From Pelobacter sp. UBA6093 (GTDB lineage: Bacteria; Desulfobacterota; Desulfuromonadia; Desulfuromonadales; Syntrophotaleaceae): a stretch of DNA of 64,000 nucleotides. This document shows, one piece after another, positions 42,340 to 51,753 of this stretch (the first letter of the stretch is position 1; each line of letters starts with the position of its first letter). The DNA lies in assembly GCA_002435955.1 (NCBI GenBank), contig DIWZ01000024.1, positions 20,091 through 84,090 of the forward strand, written 5' to 3'. The position numbers and the translations under genes were made by a program. Under the pieces are notes generated by a model. That model ran no database searches and was not told where the DNA came from. It saw nothing but the letters and a program-made list of their open reading frames with translations.

Positions 42340-42861
42340 ATGATCTGTACCTGCAACATCGACACCCCTTTGGGGCCCATGACGGCCGCGGCTTCGGATG
42401 ACCAACTTATCGGCTTATGGTTCGTGGGCCAGAAACATTATCCGGCCGATGCTCAAACCTGGGTAAATCAGCCCAATCATCCGATTCTTGTGGCGTTGCG
42501 GACCTGGATAGCGGAGTATTTTAGAGGGAAGGCCGGCCGGCCGGAGCTGTTGCTGAGTCCTCGGGGGACTGCCTTTCAGCAGGCCGTATGGGAGATCCTG
42601 CTGCGCGTGCCACATGGGGCAACCATCACCTATGGAGACATCGCCAGACAACTTGCGGCCGCACGTGGTCTGCCCTCCATGTCGGCCCAGGCCGTGGGCG
42701 GCGCGGTCGGGCGCAATCCCATTTCCATCCTGATCCCCTGCCATCGGGTGGTCGGGGCCGATGGCAGCCTGACCGGCTATGCGGGGGGGATGGACAGGAA
42801 GCAGGCCCTGTTGCAGTTGGAAGGGGCAGGGGAGTCCCCGCCTATTCAGAAAAATCCCTGA
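42340..42861 (+). CDS. ogt: Methylated-DNA-[protein]-cysteine S-methyltransferase
   Basis: A 173-residue DNA repair protein that takes the alkyl group from O6-alkylguanine onto its own cysteine. The active site is IPCHRVVG with the reactive Cys, and VPHGATITYGDIAR and AVGGAVGRNPISI flank it as in Ogt. The N-terminal domain is compact. GGGAGG lies about ten bases before ATG 42340. It may be cotranscribed with the radical SAM gene. Its 3' end overlaps the convergent RND transporter gene by 20 bp. Confidence 0.95.
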   Translation: MICTCNIDTPLGPMTAAASDDQLIGLWFVGQKHYPADAQTWVNQPNHPILVALRTWIAEYFRGKAGRPELLLSPRGTAFQQAVWEILLRVPHGATITYGDIARQLAAARGLPSMSAQAVGGAVGRNPISILIPCHRVVGADGSLTGYAGGMDRKQALLQLEGAGESPPIQKNP

Positions 42862-45800
42862 AACTCACCCGGAAAAACAGGCTGTAGAGCAGCGGCACCA
42901 CGCCGAGGGTCAGCACGGTGGCGAACATCAGGCCGAATATAATGGCGATGGCCATCGGTTCCCACAGGGGGCCGCCGCCGAGCCACAGAGGCAGCAGGCC
43001 GCCTACGGTGGTGCCGGTGGTCAGCAGAATCGGCCGCAGGCGGCGCATGGCCGACTCCAGGATAGCCCGATCCGGCGGCAGGCCGTTTTGCTCGATTTCG
43101 ATATTGATGCGGTCGATGAGTACTATGGCGTTGTTGATGACGATGCCCGCCAGCGAAATAATCCCCAGCAGAGTCATGAAGCCGAAATAGCTGCCGGTCA
43201 GCAGCAGGCCGATGGTGACGCCGATCATGCCCAGCGGGATGGTCAGCAGGATGATCAGCGGGCGGCGTAGAGAGTTGAACTGCCACACCAGCAGCAGTAC
43301 CACGATGAGTCCGGTAATCGGCAGGTTGACGCCGATCGACTCGTTGGCTTCACCGGAGGTTTCCAGCTCTCCCCCCATTTCATACTTGTAGCCAAAGGGC
43401 CATTTTTCACGCGCCTTTTGCAGCCAGCTATCCATCTGTTGGGCGACTGCGATAGCGTTGCCGGACTGGTCGAGGCTCGCCTCGACGGTAACCGTGCGAC
43501 GTCGGTCGCGGCGCAGGATTTTGGCCGGTTGCCAGGCAATTTCGATATCGGCCACCTGTTTCAGGGGCACCGATTGGCCGGTACGCTGCACATAGATGTT
43601 ATGGGATTCGAGTTTACCGAAATCCTGTCGGTCAGCGGAGGTGGAGCGCAAGGTTACGGGGATGACCTCGTCCTGTTCGCGGTATTCGGTGGTGGTGATG
43701 CCGCTGAGGATGGTTTGCAGCGAGACGGCCACATCGCGGCTGGTCAGTCCGGCACGCAAGGCCCGAGGCTGGTTGACGCGCACCACCAGCTTTTTGGTGC
43801 GGGCTCCCCAGTCGTCGGTAATGTTGAGGATGCCGGGTATGGAGGCGAGATGTTGCTTGACCTTGTCCGCGAGGACGAACAGTTCATCGCTGTTTTTTCC
43901 GGACAGGCGGATTTCCACCGGATTGTCGACGGGCGGGCCGAGGTTAAGCGGTCGGATACGCGGCCTCAGGTCGGGAAAATTGCCCTGGCAGAAGGCCTCC
44001 AGGCGCGGCAGGGAGACTTTCAGATTGTGACGCCGCGAGGTGCCGTTGATAAGGACATAGGCGTATTCCGGACTGGGTGGTTCCGGCTTGTAGGGGAGCA
44101 TGAAACGTGGAGCCCCTTCGCCGATGAAGGCGACCCAGTCGGTGATCCCTTCGCCATCCTCATTGCGCACCAGTTCGGTGCGCATGAAATCCTCGATCTG
44201 TTGCACCACCGCCTCGGTACGCTTGAGCGGCGTGCCCATGGGCAGGCGCAGTTCGGCGTAAAAAATGGCTTTTTCGTTGGGCGGGAAAAACGATTTCGGT
44301 ACCAGTTGCATCCCGACCATGGCCGTGACAAATAACCCAGTGATACAGACAACGCTCACCCAGGGATGGCGCAGCAGGGTCAACAATACCTGACGATAAC
44401 CACGGTAGAATCGGGATTGAAAATTGACCATTCCGGCCTTGCTGTCGGGGTGCAGAAAATGGGTGCACAGCAGCGGCGTCATGGTCAACGACAGCAGCCA
44501 GGAGCAGAGCAGGGTGATGGTAACGACCTTGAACAGCGGTGCGGTGTATTCGCCGGTGGACGATTTGGCCAGAAAAATCGGCAGAAATGCCACGGCGGTG
44601 GTCAGCGACGAGGTCAACAGGGGGATTTTCAGTTCCTGGGCCGAATCGATGGCGGCCTGTCGGGCCGGTTTGCCTTCGGCCATCTGCACCATGATCGATT
44701 CGCTCATGACGATGGCGTTATCGACCAGCATACCCAGCGCGATGATCAGGGAGGCCAGGGACATCTGGTCGATGCCGATGTTTAAAAAACCCATGACCAT
44801 CAGCGACATGATCATCGCCATGGGGATCAAACTGGACACAACCAGGCCGGTGCGCAGGCCAAGGAAGGCCAGCATCATCGCCAGTACGATGAGCATGGAC
44901 TGCAGCAGGTTGTTGACGAACTCGTTGACCTTGCGCTCGACATGTTTCGGCTGGAACGCCACCAGGTCGAAGTTGACGCCGATGGGGTAGGCCTGCTGGA
45001 AGCGGGCCAGAGTTTGCTTGACTTCCTCGCCAAGCTTGAGGATGTCGCCCCCTTGGCGCAGGTGGAGGGCCAGGGTCAAAGCCGGTTGACCGGCGTAATG
45101 AACCTTGGCCCTGGGTGGATCGATGTAGTCACGATGGATGGCGACAAGGTCTTCGAGGAAGACGACATCCTGGTTTCCGGGGACATTGATGACGGTGCGT
45201 TTGAGATCCTCGACGGAATCGAAGTTGCCGGTAGGTTCCAGCACGATCTGTTCTTTGTCGGTAAAGATCTCCCCCCCGGGGATGATGATGTTGCGGGCCT
45301 CGAGGATACTTTTAAGCTGCAGGGGTGACAGCCCCAGTTCGGCCAGGCGGGCATTGTTGTACTCGACAAAGATGCGCTCTTGCTGGATCCCCTGGATATC
45401 TACCTTGGCGATGTCGTCGCTGAGCAGCAGTTCGTTGCGGCACTCGTCGGCAATTGTTTTGAGTTCCGCATAGCTGAAATCCTTGCCGGTGATGGCAATG
45501 ATGGTACCGAAAATATCGCCGAACTCGTCATTGACGAATGGCCCTACCACCTCCTCGGGCAGGTCGCTGGTGGCGCGTTCCACTTTGCGGCGAAGATTGT
45601 CCCAGATGGGACGCATGTCTTTGTAACTCTCGCGGATATTGACGAAGATGACCGATACGCCCGGTTTCGATTCGCTGTCGATGTAATCGATCTCCGGGAT
45701 TTCCTGGATGATCTTTTCCAGCTTGTCGGTCACCAGTTGCTCGACCCGCTCGGGGCTGGCGCCTGGGAAATAGGTCAGCACCTGGGCGGTGCGCACCACG

Positions 45801-45919
45801 AAGCCGGGATCCTCATCGCGGGGCAGAGCTTTGAAAAAGAACAGGCCGGCCAGTGCCACAACGGCCAGTGCTACATAGGTAATGCGGGTTTTATCGAGGG
45901 CAGCCCGGGTAATATTCAT
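42842..45919 (-). CDS. RND-family efflux transporter, inner-membrane pump
   Basis: A 1025-residue pump of the AcrB/CusA superfamily. Twelve membrane segments and two large periplasmic loops are visible. The proton-relay region in TM4 reads LGMLVDNAIVMSESIM, with one Asp followed by Asn instead of the DD of AcrB-type drug pumps; this and the N-terminal MNITRAALDKTRITYVALAVV place it in a divergent non-AcrB branch. Substrate is unknown; a metal-ion pump would need the heavy-metal signature, not seen. It forms an operon with the membrane fusion protein (overlap four bases) and the outer-membrane factor fusion. The pump is driven by protons. Confidence 0.9.
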   Translation of the reverse strand: MNITRAALDKTRITYVALAVVALAGLFFFKALPRDEDPGFVVRTAQVLTYFPGASPERVEQLVTDKLEKIIQEIPEIDYIDSESKPGVSVIFVNIRESYKDMRPIWDNLRRKVERATSDLPEEVVGPFVNDEFGDIFGTIIAITGKDFSYAELKTIADECRNELLLSDDIAKVDIQGIQQERIFVEYNNARLAELGLSPLQLKSILEARNIIIPGGEIFTDKEQIVLEPTGNFDSVEDLKRTVINVPGNQDVVFLEDLVAIHRDYIDPPRAKVHYAGQPALTLALHLRQGGDILKLGEEVKQTLARFQQAYPIGVNFDLVAFQPKHVERKVNEFVNNLLQSMLIVLAMMLAFLGLRTGLVVSSLIPMAMIMSLMVMGFLNIGIDQMSLASLIIALGMLVDNAIVMSESIMVQMAEGKPARQAAIDSAQELKIPLLTSSLTTAVAFLPIFLAKSSTGEYTAPLFKVVTITLLCSWLLSLTMTPLLCTHFLHPDSKAGMVNFQSRFYRGYRQVLLTLLRHPWVSVVCITGLFVTAMVGMQLVPKSFFPPNEKAIFYAELRLPMGTPLKRTEAVVQQIEDFMRTELVRNEDGEGITDWVAFIGEGAPRFMLPYKPEPPSPEYAYVLINGTSRRHNLKVSLPRLEAFCQGNFPDLRPRIRPLNLGPPVDNPVEIRLSGKNSDELFVLADKVKQHLASIPGILNITDDWGARTKKLVVRVNQPRALRAGLTSRDVAVSLQTILSGITTTEYREQDEVIPVTLRSTSADRQDFGKLESHNIYVQRTGQSVPLKQVADIEIAWQPAKILRRDRRRTVTVEASLDQSGNAIAVAQQMDSWLQKAREKWPFGYKYEMGGELETSGEANESIGVNLPITGLIVVLLLVWQFNSLRRPLIILLTIPLGMIGVTIGLLLTGSYFGFMTLLGIISLAGIVINNAIVLIDRINIEIEQNGLPPDRAILESAMRRLRPILLTTGTTVGGLLPLWLGGGPLWEPMAIAIIFGLMFATVLTLGVVPLLYSLFFRVSFRDFSE

Positions 45920-47019
45920 GGCCCCTGCTCCTTTCCCGCCAGCAGCTTGACCAATTGCCCGTCGTGGATCAGCGCCACGCCAGCCGTGGCGATGCGGTCG
46001 CCATTGTGCAGGCCGGTGAGGATTTCCAGCCCCTGGGCTGTAAGTTCACCGATCGCCACAGGTTGCCGGCGAATTTTGCCAACGTCCGCCGCGTCGGGCT
46101 CGACGATGAACACAAAGCGACCCTCACGGTCTTCTCCCACCGCTTCGGGGGGTACGACAAAGCGGCTGCCGCCGTTGCCCCGTTGCTGGAATTTAAAAGT
46201 GACCTCCGCCGCCATGCCGGGACGGATGGCGCTGTCTGCGCTCTCTAGCCGCACCGTGACAGGGTAAGTGGTGGCGTAGGTGGTGGCCGCAACCCCGACC
46301 TCGGTAACGTGGGCCGCAAAAATACGCTGCGGCAAGGCATCAAAGCGTACAACAACCTCGCTGCCGCGTTCGATGCCGGTGATGAGGCTTTCGGGAACGG
46401 CAACGATGACTTCCGGGATGGCGCCTGCGGTCAATATGGCCACGACCTTGCCGGAGTCGACATTTTCGCCCGCTTCGACAGGCACGCTGGCGATGGCCCC
46501 GTCGGTCGGCGCGGTCAGGCGCGTATAGCGTAACTGCGAGCGAGCCAGTTCCAGGCGGGTCGCGCTGGCATGCACGGCGGCGCCCGCCGATTCGCTGGCG
46601 GCACGGGCGGCATCCAGGTCGTTGCGTGAGATGTTGCGATTTTCATACAGTGCCCGCACCCGGGCATAATTGGCTTCGGCGTTGCGTGCCTGGGCATTGG
46701 CCTTGGCCAGGGCGGCTTCGGCTTCCTGTTTTTGCAGTTCGTAATCGGTGGCATCGAGGCGCGCAATGAGCTGGCCTTGCCGAACCCGATCGCCGACTTT
46801 GACCGCGATCTGCTGCACGGCGCCCGTGACGCGAAACGACAAGCGTGATTCCTGACCGGCCTTGGCAATACCGGAAAAGGCCCGTGCGGTATCGCCGCTG
46901 ACCGCTTGCACCGTCTGTGAACGCACCGGCCGCAAAGGGGGCTCTTGCGGTGGGGCGTTGTCACGACAGGCCGAAAGGCAAAGGATCGTCATCAATACGG
47001 CAAGGTATCGGAGGCACAT
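45916..47019 (-). CDS. RND efflux membrane fusion protein (lipoprotein)
   Basis: A 367-residue periplasmic adaptor. Lipobox LSAC gives lipid anchoring at Cys 18. The HlyD/AcrA layout is visible: beta barrel, lipoyl-like half with VKVGDRVRQGQLIARLDATDY, a helical hairpin rich in Ala and Arg around 90-150, and lipoyl second half with APTDGAIASVPVEAGENV. MFPs link the pump with the outer-membrane channel. It overlaps the pump gene by four bases and lies five bases after the outer-membrane factor, so all three form one operon. Its substrate cannot be read from the sequence. Confidence 0.93.
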   Translation of the reverse strand: MCLRYLAVLMTILCLSACRDNAPPQEPPLRPVRSQTVQAVSGDTARAFSGIAKAGQESRLSFRVTGAVQQIAVKVGDRVRQGQLIARLDATDYELQKQEAEAALAKANAQARNAEANYARVRALYENRNISRNDLDAARAASESAGAAVHASATRLELARSQLRYTRLTAPTDGAIASVPVEAGENVDSGKVVAILTAGAIPEVIVAVPESLITGIERGSEVVVRFDALPQRIFAAHVTEVGVAATTYATTYPVTVRLESADSAIRPGMAAEVTFKFQQRGNGGSRFVVPPEAVGEDREGRFVFIVEPDAADVGKIRRQPVAIGELTAQGLEILTGLHNGDRIATAGVALIHDGQLVKLLAGKEQGP

Positions 47020-47024
47020 GCGGG

Positions 47025-49484
47025 CTACTCCCTGGCGAAAAGCCGGTCAGTTTCGAGCGGGGTGGATGAGGCGGATTGCAGAAATATCTCGAGGCGCCGA
47101 AACCACTGTTCGCGGTCCTCGGCACTGAGGAAGAAATCGAACTGGCCGGCGGCGCGCTGCACATCCATCAGGTCGAGAAGAAAGTCGAACACGGCGTTGG
47201 AGGCAGCCTGCTCTGCGGACAGGGCTGCATTCTGGGCATCGAGCAATTCGAGGATGGAGACCACGCCGCGCGAGTAGGCATCCGTCACCAGTTCAAGATT
47301 TTTTGCGGCTGCCTGCGCCCCTTCGCGGGACAGGCGAATTCCTGTGTGAGTGGCCCGGCTATTTTGCAGCGTAGAGCGTATGCGCTGTTCCAGCCGCGCG
47401 CTAAGGGCTTTGCGTTCCAGTTCGAGCCGTTCCAGTTGACGTTCGGCCTGCAGCATATCGGCCCAGCGGGAGCCGCCGGTGAACAGCGGCAGGGAGAGCC
47501 TGAGGCCAACGTTCCAACTGGTATCGTCAGCCTCGGGGATGTCGACGGGGATGAGGCCTTGAAGCTGGCTGAAGGGGGAGTCGGCCCCTGCGCCATCTTC
47601 TGTTAAAACCCGGGTGATGCCTGCATGCAGAGACAGTTCGGGGACCCAGAATGCGCGCCGGGCGGCGGTGCGGGAACGCTGCTGGACGGCAATGGCGGCA
47701 TCCAGTTGCTGTAATTCGGGGGCCGTCTTGAGTCCTTCCTGGACCATGAAATTGCGGAATCGCGCAAAAGCCGCAGGGGTGGCCAGTTGCGCGAACAGGC
47801 GGGGATCGCTGGCAATCAGCGCCGGATCGTCAAGGCCTTGGCCGGAGGTGGTAAATGTTTCTTCCAGGGGGCGATGCAACACCCGATTGAGTGCGATTTC
47901 AGCTTGGGTGCGAGCCACGTCGGCGTCGATGAGGGCCCGCCGGTCGCGGGCCAGCTGATTTTCCCAGCGATACACTTCGGAGGGGCTGGAAAACCCGATC
48001 TCGCGGCGTATGCTGGCCAGATCGAGGTTGGAGCGGGTCAGTCGCAAGTTGTTTTTCTGTACGGTCTGCAGGGTTTTGGCACGCAGGACGTTAAGATAAC
48101 TGGCGGCGCCTTCCTGGATGACATCGAGGCGCAGCTGCCGTAATTCTTCCTGCCGGCCGGCCTGCTGATGATGCTGGATGTCGAAATTGGCCCAAGCCTG
48201 CTCCGAGTAAAGGGATTGGCGCAGTTCCAGGGAGGTACTGAGGCTGCGCTCGGCTTGGGTGCCGAAGCTTGCTGCGGCGCTATCCTCATCGATAATGGCA
48301 CCGGTCGCCGACAGGCCCAGTTGCGGCAGCAGTCTGGCGCGGGCCTTACGGACATCTTCCAAGCCGGCGGCCACCTTGCGGTCGGCGGCAGCCAGGTCGA
48401 GATTGACCGCGACGGCTTCCTTGACCACCGACTCCAGGGACCAGTGACGCGCAGCGTTGGATGGTTCGGCAAAAAGTTGCTCTGCTTCGATCAGGGTATC
48501 CCAGGTTGGAGAGAAACCGATGGCGCGGGCCGTGGCCATGTTGATGGTCAACTGTTCCTCCCGCGTGATGGTGGCCGGCAGGTTTGCGGCATCTTCGCCC
48601 AACAGGATGCGTTGCAGGTTGAGGGCGGTACGGCGAGCCAGTCGGGCAAAATCGGTAGTCGGTGCGGCCCCTGCCAGGATGCCTTTTCCGACCTCTTCAT
48701 AACCCAGGTAGGAAAAGGTTGGCAGTTTGCGGGCGATAAGTCCTTTAACCAGTTGTTCGAATTCTGCCTCCGGTAGCAGCAGCGGGGTCAGATAGACCGC
48801 CTCGGTGTCGGCCGGCAGGGCGGCCAGAGCCGGCGCGGCCAATCCGTCGAGAGGAATGATGGTCAGCTCGATACCGTCTTTGGCCAGTTGTGTTTTCAGG
48901 TTGCGTGCAATTTCCGGAATTGCTTCATGGTAGGGGCGGTGGCTGAAGAGGACCAGCTTGCGGTAGGGAACCAGGTCGTGAAACAGGCGCAGGTCGCGCA
49001 ACAGGGGATTTGTCGAAGCGATATAGGTGAAATTGTGCACGCCGCTGCTGCCGTTGCTGGAAGGCAGTTGCTGGGCCGATCGATCGGTGGCAAAAGGCGC
49101 AATGCCGGGCTTCGGCAGTGGTCCACGACGGGCCAGATCCTGCCCCGCCAGTATGCCGATGCCGAGGACGATATCGACCTGCGGATCGTTAAGTAATTGG
49201 TCGATGCGACGGTGAACGCCGTCTTTGCTCCAGTCGGCGGTCAAGGTTGTTCGGTCGGAGAACAGCACCTCGAACTCGCCGGCCAGCAGATCAAGGATTT
49301 CTGCGTGAAACAGGCTCAGCACGGCCGGGTTGCCCTCCCAGGGGCCGTCCATGACCACCCCGATCCGAATCGATTCCGCGGCGGCGGGGAGGGGGGCGGC
49401 CAGCAGGATCAACAGACCGAACAGCAGGCCGGCAAGCCGGCGGCGGATGGGGGGGCTGATCGCGTGAAAGCCGTGCTTCGCCAT
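47025..49484 (-). CDS. Fusion of ABC-type substrate-binding domain and TolC-like outer-membrane factor
   Basis: An 819-residue protein of two parts. After a signal peptide (1-36), residues 38-330 form a periplasmic binding-protein fold of the ABC_sub_bind type: start RIGVVMDGPWEGNP, centre VDIVLGIGILAGQDLARR, and the C-terminal signature LTINMATARAIGFSP, which recalls the typical INLKTAKALGL end of that family. From about 345 to 800 follows a TolC-like outer-membrane efflux domain with duplicated helical repeats (LDLAAADRKVAAGLEDVRKARA, then ALLDAQNAALSAEQAA). Normally these are separate proteins. The frame is unbroken and the helical pattern intact, so a true fusion is likely. ATG 49484 has AAGGA upstream. 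It heads the RND operon. Confidence 0.85.
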   Translation of the reverse strand: MAKHGFHAISPPIRRRLAGLLFGLLILLAAPLPAAAESIRIGVVMDGPWEGNPAVLSLFHAEILDLLAGEFEVLFSDRTTLTADWSKDGVHRRIDQLLNDPQVDIVLGIGILAGQDLARRGPLPKPGIAPFATDRSAQQLPSSNGSSGVHNFTYIASTNPLLRDLRLFHDLVPYRKLVLFSHRPYHEAIPEIARNLKTQLAKDGIELTIIPLDGLAAPALAALPADTEAVYLTPLLLPEAEFEQLVKGLIARKLPTFSYLGYEEVGKGILAGAAPTTDFARLARRTALNLQRILLGEDAANLPATITREEQLTINMATARAIGFSPTWDTLIEAEQLFAEPSNAARHWSLESVVKEAVAVNLDLAAADRKVAAGLEDVRKARARLLPQLGLSATGAIIDEDSAAASFGTQAERSLSTSLELRQSLYSEQAWANFDIQHHQQAGRQEELRQLRLDVIQEGAASYLNVLRAKTLQTVQKNNLRLTRSNLDLASIRREIGFSSPSEVYRWENQLARDRRALIDADVARTQAEIALNRVLHRPLEETFTTSGQGLDDPALIASDPRLFAQLATPAAFARFRNFMVQEGLKTAPELQQLDAAIAVQQRSRTAARRAFWVPELSLHAGITRVLTEDGAGADSPFSQLQGLIPVDIPEADDTSWNVGLRLSLPLFTGGSRWADMLQAERQLERLELERKALSARLEQRIRSTLQNSRATHTGIRLSREGAQAAAKNLELVTDAYSRGVVSILELLDAQNAALSAEQAASNAVFDFLLDLMDVQRAAGQFDFFLSAEDREQWFRRLEIFLQSASSTPLETDRLFARE

Positions 49485-49851
49485 GGGGCATGATCCTTGG
49501 GGTAATCTAGGAGGCTGTCGGACTAGCCATGAGCCGGCTGCAAATTCGGCTGTTTGGCCCATATTTCAGCTCCTTTTCGGCCCATAGCTACGGCTATGAA
49601 CCTTCAAACGAGCTAAAATCTGTTCTCAAACATCCAAATTTTCGCTTCGGCCCGGATAGTCCGACAGCCTCCTAGTGGTTAAACGTACCGATGCCAGGGT
49701 GTTTTTGTTCGGTCATCGGCTCCGGTTGCTGCATCCGTCTGAAAAATTTGTTTGGCATGCATTCACCACGAAGTATGTTTTCTTGTCTTTCCTCGTGACC
49801 TTCGTGGTGGAGTGATGTTTTGCTTGTTATTTTAATTTGACGAATATTGTC
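49485..49851. other. Region between marR and the efflux operon
   Basis: The 367-bp gap holds repeat copy 2 (49508-49674) and an inverted CACCACGAAG/CTTCGTGGTG pair (49764-49773, 49800-49809). No promoter hexamers were convincing, and the repeat reaches within 23 bases of the efflux gene start, so the usual promoter place has been displaced. Confidence 0.6.
49508..49674. repeat. 167-bp inverted-repeat element, copy 2
   Basis: Both ends are perfect: TAGGAGGCTGTCGGACTA at left and its exact complement at right. The interior is nearly identical to copy 1 and includes CATAGC-TACG-GCTATG. It sits 23 bases before the start of the efflux operon and after the marR gene, on the operon's upstream side. 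Confidence 0.9.
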
Positions 49852-50271
49852 TCAAAGCAGAGCCTTTTCCATCAAAATCATCAACTGGTGCAGTTCGCTG
49901 TCGCTTAAAGCGCGCGCCATGCCATCGATATATTCACGGCAAGCCTCTTCATAGGCGACGGCCACCTGTTTGCCGGCCCTGGTGAGCTGGATGTAATAGA
50001 CACGGCGGTCGCTGTCGGACTGGCACTTCTGGGCGTATCCCTGTTCGATCAGTTTGTTGACGATGCCCGTAACGGACGGTTTGCTGACCCCCAGAACCTT
50101 GGCCAGGCCGGTGAAGGTCGGTTCTTCCATGTGATTGATGGCGTTGATGTATTGAAATTGGGTGATATTGATTTCCCTCGCCCCGATTTTTCGCAGTTTC
50201 TGTACCTTGGCGGCGACCAGGTCCCGGGAAACAATTTCGAAGATTTCCAAAATGCGCTGTTTTATATTCAT
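49852..50271 (-). CDS. MarR-family transcriptional regulator
   Basis: A 139-residue winged-helix regulator. Residues 52-79 form the helix-turn-helix with TFTGLAKVLGVSKPSVTGIVNKL, followed by the wing KCQSDSDRRVYYIQL, a standard MarR pattern with DRR. It would bind DNA as a dimer and be released by small aromatic or phenolic compounds. It lies directly upstream of the RND operon on the same strand, so it most likely represses it; repeat copy 2 separates the two. No clear operator palindrome was found, though TTAGTTAGGTAAAC lies near its own start. The upstream gap is 50272-50541. Confidence 0.9.
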   Translation of the reverse strand: MNIKQRILEIFEIVSRDLVAAKVQKLRKIGAREINITQFQYINAINHMEEPTFTGLAKVLGVSKPSVTGIVNKLIEQGYAQKCQSDSDRRVYYIQLTRAGKQVAVAYEEACREYIDGMARALSDSELHQLMILMEKALL

Positions 50272-50541
50272 GCTGGGCCTTATTAGCTCGGACTTAGTGG
50301 TTAGTTAGGTAAACAAAATAAATGATCGGCGGATCGTTTGTCAATGCTGTAGACGACGGATCAGGTCAGGATGGGAGAATGTTGCCGCACATGGGAAAAT
50401 GGCTTTGGGTTTGAAGGTGTTCTTTACGGCTTTGCGTGAAACAAAATCCAAAGCACGGCTTTTTGCACGCAAAGCCGCGAAGAAAAGCGAAATGCAAGAC
50501 TCTACGTCATGAATTGAGGGGGCGGCTGCGGCATTCGAGCG
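50272..50541. repeat. marR-cysteine synthase gap with inverted repeat
   Basis: 270 bp. GGCTTTGCGTG (50428-50438) and CACGCAAAGCC (50466-50476) are a perfect 11-bp inverted pair followed by GCGAAGAAAAGCG, of the same type as the spacer after aceF. The left part contains the marR promoter; no clear operator is visible. Confidence 0.6.
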
Positions 50542-51468
50542 TCAGGGCGGGCAGCAGGCGCAGGTCGAGCGGAACAGGGTGGTGCTCAGGTAGCGGTCGC
50601 CGCGGTCGGGCAGCAGAGTGACGATGATGCCGCTTTTCATATTGCGCGCCACTTGCAGGGCGCCGGCTACCGCCGCACCGCTCGACATGCCGGCGAACAC
50701 CCCTTCGTGAACAGCCAGCATGCGGGCCGTTTCGAACGCGGTATCATCATCGATGACGAGCTTATCGTCCAGACTTTGCGGTTTGTAGATCTCCGGTACG
50801 ATGGCTTCCTTCATGTTTTTCAGACCCTGCACCTTGTGGCCGACCACCGGCTCGATGCCGACAATGCGGATGTTCGGATTCTTTTCCTTAAGGTAGGCAC
50901 CGACACCCATGAGGGTTCCGGAGGTCCCCATGCCGGCCACGAATACATCGATCCTGCCCTTGGTCTGGGCATAGATTTCCGGGCCGGTGCTATGGTAGTG
51001 GGACAGGGGGTTGTTCGGGTTGGCGTACTGATTCGGCATGTAATACTTGTACGGGTTTTCCTTCAAAATGCGGTGCGCCATGCGAATCGCACCATCGGTG
51101 GCTTCAGAGGCCGGCGACAGGATTACTTCGGCACCGTAGGCTTCCAGCACGGCGCGGCGCTCCATGCTGACGCAGCCGGGCATGACCAGTTTGACCCGGT
51201 AGCCCCTTGCTGCCCCGATCATAGCCAACGCAATGCCGGTATTGCCGGAAGTCGGCTCCAGGATGGTTTTCCCATGGGTCAGGACCCCCGCCTCTTCGGC
51301 CTTGCGGATCATGTTCCAGGCCGGGCGGTCTTTGACCGAACCACCGGGGTTGTTGCCTTCGAGCTTGGCAAAAATGCGAACCTCGGAATTGGTGATGAGG
51401 TGGGTCAATTCCACCATGGGGGTATTGCCGATGGCGTTGCACAGGCCAAATGGGCGGTTGGTTTTCAT
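50542..51468 (-). CDS. cysM: Cysteine synthase, CysM-like
   Basis: A 308-residue PLP enzyme. It matches the CysM pattern: GNTPMVEL at the start, PLP lysine in NNPGGSVKDRPA (K46), TSGNTGIALAMIGAARGY, and DRGDRYLSTTLF at the end. CysM/CysK makes cysteine from O-acetylserine and sulfide; CysM can also use thiosulfate. The C-terminus ends in a run of three Cys residues (CACC), absent from usual CysM, which may bind a metal or be a terminal variant. ATG 51468 is chosen because MKTNRPFG matches normal starts; AAGG lies 11 bases before. It is monocistronic here. Confidence 0.9.
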   Translation of the reverse strand: MKTNRPFGLCNAIGNTPMVELTHLITNSEVRIFAKLEGNNPGGSVKDRPAWNMIRKAEEAGVLTHGKTILEPTSGNTGIALAMIGAARGYRVKLVMPGCVSMERRAVLEAYGAEVILSPASEATDGAIRMAHRILKENPYKYYMPNQYANPNNPLSHYHSTGPEIYAQTKGRIDVFVAGMGTSGTLMGVGAYLKEKNPNIRIVGIEPVVGHKVQGLKNMKEAIVPEIYKPQSLDDKLVIDDDTAFETARMLAVHEGVFAGMSSGAAVAGALQVARNMKSGIIVTLLPDRGDRYLSTTLFRSTCACCPP

Positions 51469-51552
51469 GAGGTTTTTGCCCTTGCAAAGATGTTGGCGAA
51501 ATAAAACGGGCATGTTTTGTGTGATAAGGACGTTGCCAGACAGAGTTTTTTG

Positions 51553-51658
51553 CACCACGAAGGACACGAAGTACACGAAGGAAGAGCAAAAAAGGTTTTA
51601 GAGTTTACAAAAACCGAGCGTTAAGTTTTTCTTCGTGCTCTTCGTGACCTTCGTGGTG
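51553..51658. repeat. CACGAAG inverted-repeat element
   Basis: CACCACGAAG (51553-51562) and CTTCGTGGTG (51649-51658) enclose further CACGAAG and CTTCGTG copies. The same ends occur at 49764-49809. Non-coding, between convergent cysM-side and UbiD-side sequence, similar to repeats near marR. Confidence 0.75.
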
Positions 51659-51753
51659 ATAAGTTAGCCCTTAGATAAACTGTCCGGCCCGGAATTTTTC
51701 ATACTACAAAAACACCCCTGCCGAAGACAACAGCATTATTGCTTTGGATGTGT

